Below are positions 57,683-64,000 of a DNA stretch of 64,000 nt, piece after piece. Origin of the DNA: Acidobacteriota bacterium (GTDB taxonomy: Bacteria; Acidobacteriota; Terriglobia; Acidiferrales; UBA7541); contig PMTV01000039.1 of the NCBI GenBank assembly GCA_003167215.1, positions 89,631-153,630 of the forward strand. Direction: 5' to 3'. The translations under genes and the position numbers were made by a program. The stretch's first letter is position 1; every line of letters begins with the position of its first letter. The notes below the pieces were generated by a model, which searched no databases, was not told the origin of the DNA, and saw only the letters and a list, made by a program, of their open reading frames with translations.

Positions 57683-58942
57683 CTACTGGCGGGTCTCGTC
57701 ACCGCCGCCAAAGATGCTCTTCAGCGAGCCCCAGAATCCGCGCTTCTTCTTGGCGGGCTGGCTCGCATGTATCGGCTGTGGCTGCGCTGGCGAAGCCTTT
57801 TGCCCCAGCGCCCGCTGCATGTCCACCGCAAACTCCGGCGAATCGACGTGGCCGCTGAACTCCCACTCCGGCGCAACGCGCGCCACGCGTACCAGCAGCG
57901 CCGTATCCGTCGGAGTATCCGCGGGCCGCAGTGGAGAGGGTGTCACTGACATCATGAACGGTTGCAGGATTACGGTGTATTGGGGAATGGTGATATCCGG
58001 AATTGGCGGCTCGACGTTGTCCGCCGGGGCCGGTACCGGATGCATTTCGTTCGCACGTGCCAGCGCGCCAATCTGCACTCTGCTCCTTGGAGCCGCCGGC
58101 TCGGCGACCGCAGTATTCGCGGGCGCTACTTCGGGCTGCACTTGCGAGACGACCGGCGGAATCATATACGCAGGCGGGATGTTCTGCGCAGGCACGGGTT
58201 GCGACGGCGCCGGGGGAGGAGTAGCCCGCGCTACAAATGCCGTGCATTCGCAACTCCCCGGCGCGCCCGCTACCGGGATAAGGTTTCCGCCTGCGAGAAA
58301 AAATTCTCCCGCTTGCGGCACGATTAATCCTTCTCCGCTGAATTGCTGTTCGAGGCGGATGGCGCCGCTGGTCGAGAGCACGCACAGCGAATCATTCAAA
58401 TCCAACCCAACGGTAATGTCGCGAACCGCTCCGCCGATATCGAGCGGTGTGGCAACGATGGTGGGCGTGTAAATGCGCAAAGCAGCCGTCGCGGGAATCT
58501 GCACGCGCATGCGTCCGAAATTCAGCGCCAGAGTGATCCCGCCGCCGGATTCGAGCACGGTAAATTTTGCCGGGCCACAAATGTCGATTTGGCCGCCGGC
58601 CGCGAGCGCCATTCGCGCCTGCCCCACGTGTACGGTGACCACGCTGCCGTTCGTGACGGAAAAGCTGGAGAGCTGCCCATTGGTTCCCCCATTCGGCAGA
58701 CCGCTATTCCCGAGGTTGGCCGCGCCCGAGCCGCCTTCGACTGAAACGTCATTGCCTTCCACGCGGCCAATCAAATTCGCAGGCGTCTGCTGGGCAGACA
58801 GTGCCGGTGTGCAGAGAAAAATGAGCACAAATGCAAAAAGAAGTTCAGCGATGGAGACAAAGAATCGCTGGCAGAGCGTGTGCCGCCCGGCGAAGCTGAA
58901 AACAGTGTTATGCCTGCGCGCGAATTGTGTTCTGGAGTACAT
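57683..58942 (-). CDS. exported FecR-like domain protein with proline-rich linker
   Basis: 419 residues with a signal-like segment (about 29-50, ending SAQQ). A beta-rich region (55-235) has the FecR-like pattern: GRVEGNDVSVEGG, VHVGQARMALAAGGQIDICGPAKFTVLESGGG and an IYTPTIVATPLDIGG block. A proline- and alanine-rich linker (about 240-330) follows, then a basic C-terminus with GFWGSLKSIFGGGDE. No sigma factor or TonB receptor lies beside it, so it is probably not a classical iron regulator. Its 5' end nearly meets the divergent acyltransferase gene. Confidence 0.7.
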   Translation of the reverse strand: MYSRTQFARRHNTVFSFAGRHTLCQRFFVSIAELLFAFVLIFLCTPALSAQQTPANLIGRVEGNDVSVEGGSGAANLGNSGLPNGGTNGQLSSFSVTNGSVVTVHVGQARMALAAGGQIDICGPAKFTVLESGGGITLALNFGRMRVQIPATAALRIYTPTIVATPLDIGGAVRDITVGLDLNDSLCVLSTSGAIRLEQQFSGEGLIVPQAGEFFLAGGNLIPVAGAPGSCECTAFVARATPPPAPSQPVPAQNIPPAYMIPPVVSQVQPEVAPANTAVAEPAAPRSRVQIGALARANEMHPVPAPADNVEPPIPDITIPQYTVILQPFMMSVTPSPLRPADTPTDTALLVRVARVAPEWEFSGHVDSPEFAVDMQRALGQKASPAQPQPIHASQPAKKKRGFWGSLKSIFGGGDETRQ

Positions 58943-58975
58943 CTGAATTTGCGTGAAGTTCTATACTATACCGCA

Positions 58976-59764
58976 GTGGCAAACGATGCGAAATCGGCCG
59001 TCCCGCACGACCGCCAAAATGCCAATCAGCAATTCGACGCGCGCCCACCGGAGCTTTCGCGCTGGCGGCGAATGCAAATTCCGGTCATCGCCTGGGCGGT
59101 GTATTGGGTGGTGCGGCTGATTGGGCCTACGCTGCGTGTGGAATATGTCGGGGTGCAAAATGCAGTGCAGATTCGCGATGCAGGTGAAGCTGCGATCGGA
59201 ACATTCTGGCACCGCTGCATTTTTTCCGCGATCTGGGTCTGGCGCAAACGCGGAATCGTAGTGTTGAATACTGTGAATTTCGACGGGCAGTGGACGCGGC
59301 GCGTGATCGAAAAGCTCGGATTCGGGACTGCCCAAGGAAGTTCGTCGCGCGGAGCCATCGAAGGGCTGACGATTATGGCGAGCCGCCTGGAAGAAGGAAA
59401 GCACGTGGCGCTCACGATCGATGGCCCGCGAGGGCCGCGCTACGTTGCCAAACCCGGAGCCGTGATTCTGGCGCGGCGCACGGGAAAACCGGTCTCGGTG
59501 TTTCACATTGCGCTGCAAAGGGCGCACACTTTCGAGAAGTCCTGGGATTTGTTTCAGCTTCCCTATCCATTTTCACGCGCGGTGATGCTTGTCGCGCCCC
59601 CGATCCGCGTGCCGGTGGACGCCGATAGCGAAATCGTTCATCAAAAGCAAAAAGAAATTCAGGCGGCGCTGGAGCGCGTCCGGGATGTCGCCGAATCGTG
59701 GTTCGGACTTAGCGAAGACGAGCGCGAAAACCTGCGCGAAGAATGGAGTGACCGCACGACGTAA
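58976..59764 (+). CDS. DUF374 lysophospholipid acyltransferase-like protein
   Basis: 262 residues from the GTG at 58976. It has a membrane-associated segment (IPVIAWAVYWVVRLIGPTL), then the DUF374/LPLAT blocks: FWHRCIFSAIW, GSSSRGAIEGL and the LTIDGPRGPRYVAKPGAV region. Members transfer acyl chains, or Kdo-lipid-like groups, to lipid A-type acceptors in some bacteria. The start is uncertain: the frame is open to 58880, which would overlap the divergent gene, and no strong ribosome site is visible. Confidence 0.82.
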   Translation: MANDAKSAVPHDRQNANQQFDARPPELSRWRRMQIPVIAWAVYWVVRLIGPTLRVEYVGVQNAVQIRDAGEAAIGTFWHRCIFSAIWVWRKRGIVVLNTVNFDGQWTRRVIEKLGFGTAQGSSSRGAIEGLTIMASRLEEGKHVALTIDGPRGPRYVAKPGAVILARRTGKPVSVFHIALQRAHTFEKSWDLFQLPYPFSRAVMLVAPPIRVPVDADSEIVHQKQKEIQAALERVRDVAESWFGLSEDERENLREEWSDRTT

Positions 59765-59827
59765 GGATCACCTGCATAGCGTGAAGAACGCGACGCAAGA
59801 CAGCTGAAGCTTGCCTCCAACCCTTAA

Positions 59828-60367
59828 TTAGGTCTTGCGGCCGCGGGCAACTCGAACGGGCGGGAAAATCCAAAAGATGGGACCGGAAGCGCGACCATCC
59901 GCGATTCCGTCTTTCTTCAAGTCTTCCGCGTATTGGCCCACGTGCTTGAAATCCATCAGCGCGACTTGCCCTCCGGGTTTCAGCACGCGTTCGATTTCGG
60001 CGATGGCTTCGCGGCGACCTTCGCGGTTCGAGATATTGTGGATGGCAAGATTGGCTATCACTGCATCCATCGAGGCGTCGGGGAAGGGCAGCTTTCGCAT
60101 GTCACCATCGCGCACTTCCACGCGATCGGCCACTCCTTCGAGCTTCGCGTTTTCCAGCGTCGCCTCACGTGAATTATTTCCTTGGTCCACCTGAGACCAT
60201 AGGTCGATCCCGATGCTGCGCCCACGCGGAAGCCTCTTCGCCGCGGCGATCAGCAGCAGTCCGTGGCCGCAACCGACATCGAGAACGGTTTCATCTCCGC
60301 GAAGATGCAGACTATCGAGGAGCTTGTCGCGGGCGCGAAACTTTCCGTAATAACTGCTGCCCATCAA
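59828..60367 (-). CDS. class I SAM methyltransferase, catalytic part (frame 2 of a frameshifted gene)
   Basis: This frame holds the catalytic domain: FRARDKLLDSLHLRGDETVLDVGCGHGLLLIAAAKRLPRG is a motif I typical of a membrane-anchored methyltransferase group. Coding sense continues upstream past its first Met, in this frame, through a helix (YTGIVLFFESLLLMG) up to about 60409, where it joins the N-terminal part encoded in another frame. The whole gene would span 59828-60555. Substrate unknown. Confidence 0.82.
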   Translation of the reverse strand: MMGSSYYGKFRARDKLLDSLHLRGDETVLDVGCGHGLLLIAAAKRLPRGRSIGIDLWSQVDQGNNSREATLENAKLEGVADRVEVRDGDMRKLPFPDASMDAVIANLAIHNISNREGRREAIAEIERVLKPGGQVALMDFKHVGQYAEDLKKDGIADGRASGPIFWIFPPVRVARGRKT

Positions 60368-60555
60368 TAGAAGCGATTCGAAGAAAAGGACAATGCCGGT
60401 ATAAAACGCCCATAGCCAAAACCAATCAAAGGCCCGATGTTTCTTGCCTTGGCCCAGTCAACCAAGAAATATCCCGCCGCGAACAGCGCCGGACCGCCGA
60501 ATAGAAATCCACGGACAAGCCCAGGAGCGTCAAGACCATAGTCCGTTTTTTCCAT
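60364..60555 (-). pseudogene. 5' part of the frameshifted membrane methyltransferase gene
   Basis: Encodes MEKTDYGLDAPGLVRGFLFGGPALFAAGYFLVDW and the following IGPLIGFGYG, the conserved N-terminus with the first membrane helix. Sense then moves to the other frame at the GGG (CCC at 60409-60411 on the plus strand). One missing base there, such as a GGGG shortened to GGG, restores a continuous protein. GGATGAAA precedes the ATG at 60555. In this frame translation ends at 60364. The htrA stop lies just upstream. Confidence 0.75.
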
Positions 60556-60593
60556 TTTCATCCGGATGCGCCACAGGCTAGATGGCGAATGCT

Positions 60594-61745
60594 TCAATCT
60601 CCGCCGAGTTTTACGGGCAAGTCCATTTTTTTGCCGTCGCGCACAATAGTCACGGTAACGGTATCGCCGGGTTGAGAGCGATTCAACAGGAGGCTCAAGT
60701 CGGACTGGCTGGCGATTTGCTTTCCGTCAATGGCGATCAGAACGTCGCCGCCAACGCGTAATTCCTGCATGCGGTTGTCAGTCAGGGATTTCGTTCCGCC
60801 GCGCATACCGGCTTGGGCCGCGGGTCCACCTGGCTCGACTCGCTCGATCAAGATTCCTTGTTGTGTGGAAAGATTCAGCGCCTCAGCGAGTCGCGGCCAG
60901 AGCGCGCGACCTTCGGCTCCAAGAGTGGCATGGCGCACGCGGCCGCGCGTGATCAGATCATTGGCGACGCGTTTGGCCGTATTGATCGGAATGGCGAAGC
61001 CGATGCCAATGCCGCCGGTACCGCCGGCGGGCGTATAAATCGCGCTGTTGATCCCAATCACCTCGCCATGGGAATTCAGTAATGGTCCACCGGAATTCCC
61101 CTGATTGATGGATGCGTCAGTTTGAATGGCTTCATCGATAAAGGTATTTTCGCGCGTTTGCACCGTGCGGCCCAGCGAACTCACCACGCCGGTGGTGAGA
61201 GTGCTCTGGAATCCGAACGGATTGCCGATGGCGAGCACGCGCTGGCCGACCAGCAAATTGCGGGAATCGCCGAGGGGCAAGGGCGTGATTTTGCGTCCGG
61301 CGAGATCAATTTGAATCAGTGCAATGTCGTTGTTCGGATCGGAGCCGACCAATTTTCCTTTGTATCGCGATTGATCGCCCAGAGTGACTTCGATGGTTTG
61401 CGCGCCCTGAACGACGTGGAAGTTCGTCAAAATGTGGCCGTCGTTGTCCATCAGAAAGCCTGACCCGGCGCCTTCCACCGGGACGGGATTAAAGAAAAAA
61501 TCGTATTCGACTGTTCGTGTGACGATGTTAGCGACGGCGGGCGCCGCCTGTTTGTAGATATGGACGTTTTCGGCTTCTGTGGGATCCAGCCCCGCCTCGC
61601 TGGGAGTTGAGGACGAACGCAGAGCATTTACAACCGAGGGAACTCGCTGGCCCCAGCGCGAGCCGGCCCAATATGCGCCCAGGCCTATGATTAATCCGAT
61701 GGCCAGCAGGCGGATTGCGCGTCCTTTGTCTCCGGGTCGATGCAT
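60594..61745 (-). CDS. HtrA/DegP-type S1C serine protease with PDZ domain
   Basis: 383 residues from the ATG at 61745 (AAGGA upstream; a TTG at 61775 is also in frame). One N-terminal membrane helix (12-28) anchors a periplasmic trypsin-like domain with the full triad: His110 (TNFHVV), Asp140 (NNDIALI) and Ser218 (GNSGGPL). A single PDZ domain ends the chain (about 285-375). The single-PDZ, membrane-anchored plan is that of DegS-like proteases, which act in envelope stress signalling or protein quality control. Confidence 0.92.
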   Translation of the reverse strand: MHRPGDKGRAIRLLAIGLIIGLGAYWAGSRWGQRVPSVVNALRSSSTPSEAGLDPTEAENVHIYKQAAPAVANIVTRTVEYDFFFNPVPVEGAGSGFLMDNDGHILTNFHVVQGAQTIEVTLGDQSRYKGKLVGSDPNNDIALIQIDLAGRKITPLPLGDSRNLLVGQRVLAIGNPFGFQSTLTTGVVSSLGRTVQTRENTFIDEAIQTDASINQGNSGGPLLNSHGEVIGINSAIYTPAGGTGGIGIGFAIPINTAKRVANDLITRGRVRHATLGAEGRALWPRLAEALNLSTQQGILIERVEPGGPAAQAGMRGGTKSLTDNRMQELRVGGDVLIAIDGKQIASQSDLSLLLNRSQPGDTVTVTIVRDGKKMDLPVKLGGD

Positions 61746-61828
61746 GGCAAACGTCCTTTTCTTGAGGATTTCCAAGACAATAAGGGCACGCGGTGTTCTG
61801 CGTCCCTACCTGTAAATACGCTGCCGGG

Positions 61829-62446
61829 TCAGGGAATGTTTCTCCGGGAGCCGGCCAATTTGAGTTTTTCAACAGCGCGGTTCACCTGCTGCTGAGTCTC
61901 TTCGATGGAGCCCGAACAATCGATCGCTTCGTCGGCGAGTTTGCGTTTTTCGTCCGGCGGCATTTGCGCACCGATGCGCTGCTGGACTTCTTCCATCGAG
62001 AGTCCGCGAAGCGCTAAACGTTCCAGCTGTTGTTCGGGCCGGCACCAACAAACGATGAGCTTGTCGAGATTCCGGTTGTAACCGGCTTCGACGATGAGCG
62101 CGGCTTCAACGACGGCAAACTCCGGGCCTTCCGGTTCATCGAGCGCTGCAAACCACTTTTGCAGAATATCGAGGATTCGCGGATGAAGAATCTGATTGAG
62201 CCGCGCGCGCTTTTGAGCGTCAGCGAATATGATGCCGCCGAGCTTTGCGCGGTTCACTTTGCCGTTTGCGTCGAGAACCTCCCGGCCAAAAGCGGCGACG
62301 GTTTCTTCATAGGCTGCCTGGCCAGGTTCGAGAAGTTCGTGGCCTAGCAGGTCAGCGTCGAGCACGGGAACATCGCGGTCACGGAGCATAGAGGCCACCG
62401 TTGTTTTGCCCGTCGCGATTCCGCCTGTGAGGCCGACCCTAAGCAT
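61829..62446 (-). CDS. coaE: dephospho-CoA kinase
   Basis: CoaE carries out the last step of coenzyme A synthesis. 205 residues with the P-loop GLTGGIATGKTT at 5-16, the DADLLGHELLEPG block and the HPRI segment (LHPRILDILQ). Length is normal. It lies 9 bases downstream of folD's stop on the same strand, so the two are probably co-transcribed. Confidence 0.95.
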   Translation of the reverse strand: MLRVGLTGGIATGKTTVASMLRDRDVPVLDADLLGHELLEPGQAAYEETVAAFGREVLDANGKVNRAKLGGIIFADAQKRARLNQILHPRILDILQKWFAALDEPEGPEFAVVEAALIVEAGYNRNLDKLIVCWCRPEQQLERLALRGLSMEEVQQRIGAQMPPDEKRKLADEAIDCSGSIEETQQQVNRAVEKLKLAGSRRNIP

Positions 62447-62455
62447 AGAAAAGCA

Positions 62456-63412
62456 TCAGTGCCGGACGGCCGCGGCAGCCGGTACGCGCGAGGCGCGCCG
62501 CAAACGTGCGGCTTTCACCGTGTTACTCATCAGCATAGCGATAGTGAGCGGTCCGACGCCGCCTGGCACCGGAGTGAACGCGCCGGCAACGCCGGCCACG
62601 CCGGCCACGTCTGGATGAACGTCTCCAACCAGCGCTGTGCCTTTGGCGCGAAATTCAGCGAGCCGCTCGGGAAAATGCGCGAAGAATTTTTCCGCTTGCG
62701 CGGAGTCCGTGACGCGGTTGATGCCAACGTCTATGACCGTGGCGCCGGGACGGATGTAGTCGGGCGTAATCATCGCAGGGCGTCCCATGGCGGCAATCAC
62801 GATTTCCGCGCGGCGAACGGTTTCGGGCAAGTCGCGTGTCTTCGAATGACACACGGTGACGGTAACGTTCGCGTGCATCAAAAGCAGCGCCATGGGCTTA
62901 CCCACGATGTCGCTGCGGCCGAGGACGGCTGCATTTGCGCCTTCGAGAGGAATACTGCTGCGGCGCAAAAGTTCCATCACACCGGCGGGCGTACAGGGAA
63001 CTAGCGTGGGGCGGCCGGCGACCAGACGGCCGACATTCAGCGGATGAAACCCGTCCACATCTTTCGCCGGGTCCACCGCTTCGAGAATTTTCCTTGCATC
63101 CACCTGCGGGGGCAGCGGGAGCTGGACCAGGATGCCGTCAACATCATCGCGGCGATTGAGGTCCTCGATAATGGCAAGTAGCTCGGAAGTTGTGATGGTA
63201 GCCGGCGGCGTTACGTGAATGCTCGCAAGTCCGAGCTTTTCGCACGCGGCGATTTTGCTCTTCACGTAAATTTTCGACGCGGGATTGTCTCCAACCAGAA
63301 CGGCTGCGAGTCCGGGGCGAATTCCGGCGGCAGCCAGCGCGGAAATTTCGCCGGCAAGCTCCGCATAAATCTCATCGCGGATGACGTTTCCATTGAGGAC
63401 GCGCGCAGGCAA
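62456..63412 (-). CDS. folD: bifunctional methylenetetrahydrofolate dehydrogenase/cyclohydrolase
   Basis: FolD interconverts methylene- and formyl-tetrahydrofolate. 318 residues from the TTG at 63412, with GGGGG upstream; a longer frame to 63499 lacks conservation. Blocks: PASKIYVKSK with Tyr49 and Lys53, ILVQLPLP, GRSDIVGKP and TPVPGGVGPLT. Just before the last block is a short imperfect tandem repeat of nine bases (VAGVAGVAG in protein), where the family normally has a non-repeated stretch. Confidence 0.95.
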   Translation of the reverse strand: MPARVLNGNVIRDEIYAELAGEISALAAAGIRPGLAAVLVGDNPASKIYVKSKIAACEKLGLASIHVTPPATITTSELLAIIEDLNRRDDVDGILVQLPLPPQVDARKILEAVDPAKDVDGFHPLNVGRLVAGRPTLVPCTPAGVMELLRRSSIPLEGANAAVLGRSDIVGKPMALLLMHANVTVTVCHSKTRDLPETVRRAEIVIAAMGRPAMITPDYIRPGATVIDVGINRVTDSAQAEKFFAHFPERLAEFRAKGTALVGDVHPDVAGVAGVAGAFTPVPGGVGPLTIAMLMSNTVKAARLRRASRVPAAAAVRH

Positions 63413-63501
63413 CCGAGACCCCCTATTCAATTTCCCGCAGGCGCTATGATAACAAAAACGGTGAGATGTCGCTGACACAGCAGTGCAACTTGGTGGCAAC
63501 G

Positions 63502-63541
63502 AAAAAAGCGCAGCGGATCGGAATCCGCGGCGCTTTTAGTT
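63502..63541 (-). terminator. rho-independent terminator after the RNase G/E gene
   Basis: On the minus strand an 11-base stem with one mismatch (GCGCCGCGGAT / ATCCGCTGCGC) and TCCG loop is followed by six T. It lies 29 bases beyond the RNase G/E stop and before folD. The plus strand shows a weaker T-run (TTTTAGTTTT), so it might act in both directions. Confidence 0.8.
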
Positions 63542-63569
63542 TTCCAGTTTCCGGCACTCAGCTCAACTT

Positions 63570-64000
63570 CTAATAGATGTCGTATTGCTCCCAATGTAGC
63601 GTTGGGTCTGCTTGGATGATGATGCTCTTCTTGGCCCAGCGCTCGAGTTCGTCCATTAGCTCGGATTCGCGGGTCTTGAGCGCTTTGGCGATTTCGGGGT
63701 GGACGCGCAGGGTGAGGCTGCCGGAGCTGACTTCCGGAGCCATTTTTCGCGCTTCGGTTTGGATTTCGTAGCAAAGAGTGGGAATTGACTTCACCATGCC
63801 GGAGCCGGTGCAATAGGGGCACGGCTGGCATAGTGTGCGTTCGAGAGCCTGCTTGGTGCGCTTGCGCGTGATTGCGACCAGGCCGAACTCGTTGAAGCGC
63901 AGAACTTTTGAAGGAGCGCGGTCGGCACGGAGAGAATCTTCCAGGGCGGCCATTACTTTTTCGCGATTGCGGCGCTCTTCCATGTCGATGAAGTCGATGA
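63570..64000 (-). CDS. ribonuclease G/E, C-terminal part, cut by window edge
   Basis: The frame is open at the right edge and reads IDFIDMEERRNREKVMAAL, the start of the conserved C-terminal RNase G/E core. ITRKRTKQALERTLCQPCPYCTGSG follows, where the C-x2-C zinc-link of RNase E/G is visible (QPCPYC). The chain ends soon after, with no long scaffold tail, so it is RNase G-like. The upstream catalytic domain lies outside the window. It processes rRNA and mRNA. Confidence 0.9.
   Translation of the reverse strand, partial: IDFIDMEERRNREKVMAALEDSLRADRAPSKVLRFNEFGLVAITRKRTKQALERTLCQPCPYCTGSGMVKSIPTLCYEIQTEARKMAPEVSSGSLTLRVHPEIAKALKTRESELMDELERWAKKSIIIQADPTLHWEQYDIY

Noticed and set aside
58962..58967. 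TATACT just before the DUF374 gene, suggesting a leaderless GTG start
   Set aside because: No -35 box at 15-19 bases upstream; AT-rich chance match.
62578..62612. GCCGGCCAC-type tandem repeat, possible dispersed repeat
   Set aside because: It lies inside folD and encodes VAGVAGVAG in frame, so it is a coding microsatellite.

Overview
This moderately GC-rich window from a free-living, aerobic, Gram-negative-type bacterium is most likely from the phylum Acidobacteriota. The strongest sign is a run of four tandem genes for large ABC-type permeases with no ATPase (41710-51589). They match the lineage-restricted 'acidobacterial duplicated orphan permease' (ADOP) family. Other genes fit a respiring heterotroph: NuoB, a Rieske protein, ETF with ETF:quinone oxidoreductase, AsmA, HtrA and secreted peptidases. 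I saw no rRNA, tRNA, CRISPR array, phage, plasmid or insertion sequence. It reads as ordinary chromosome, dense in genes, with one gap longer than 300 bases (55298-55906).

Layout. 1-8.3 kb: a MarC-family membrane protein cut by the window edge, a saccharopine-dehydrogenase-like protein, MoaA, a DUF2203 protein, a large thioredoxin-domain protein (DUF255/YyaL), ThiC, a small zinc-ribbon membrane protein and a methyltransferase. 8.4-18 kb: a PAS-PP2C phosphatase, a lone NuoB with a Rieske protein behind a good promoter, an EVE protein, a secreted cyclase, MutM, an MFS carrier, a P-loop protein, a secreted M28 peptidase, Dtd, DinB and GNAT proteins. 18-26.5 kb: a MarR regulator with a perfect palindrome on its promoter followed by a ClC channel, then an SDR, a DUF2207-LemA pair, an aldo/keto reductase and a 12-repeat TPR protein. 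26.6-32.3 kb: a frameshifted YifB/ComM gene, an anti-sigma kinase and STAS antagonist pair, a 50-residue metallothionein-like gene, a YfgM-like protein and a dGTPase-like protein.

32.4-41.5 kb is the lipid core: yceD-rpmF-plsX-fabD behind a consensus sigma-70-type promoter, then fabG, then acpP-fabF behind a second promoter, then etfB and etfA. Two membrane-protein genes on the opposite strand interrupt this series between fabD and fabG. 41.7-51.6 kb is the permease array. 51.7-64 kb holds a tiny membrane protein, an AsmA-like protein, a YpfJ-type zinc metallopeptidase, ETF-QO, a FecR-domain protein, a DUF374 acyltransferase, a frameshifted membrane-anchored methyltransferase, HtrA, CoaE, FolD and the end of a ribonuclease G/E gene.

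Together the genes cover initiation and elongation of fatty acid synthesis, electron transfer from acyl-CoA and similar dehydrogenases to quinone (EtfBA plus ETF-QO), cofactor steps (MoaA, ThiC, CoaE, FolD) and envelope upkeep. The points most worth following up are the orphan permease array with near-constant leaders, the MarR operator, the missed metallothionein gene, a pair of mutually exclusive hairpins at 54581-54619, and two single-base frameshifts in otherwise conserved genes.
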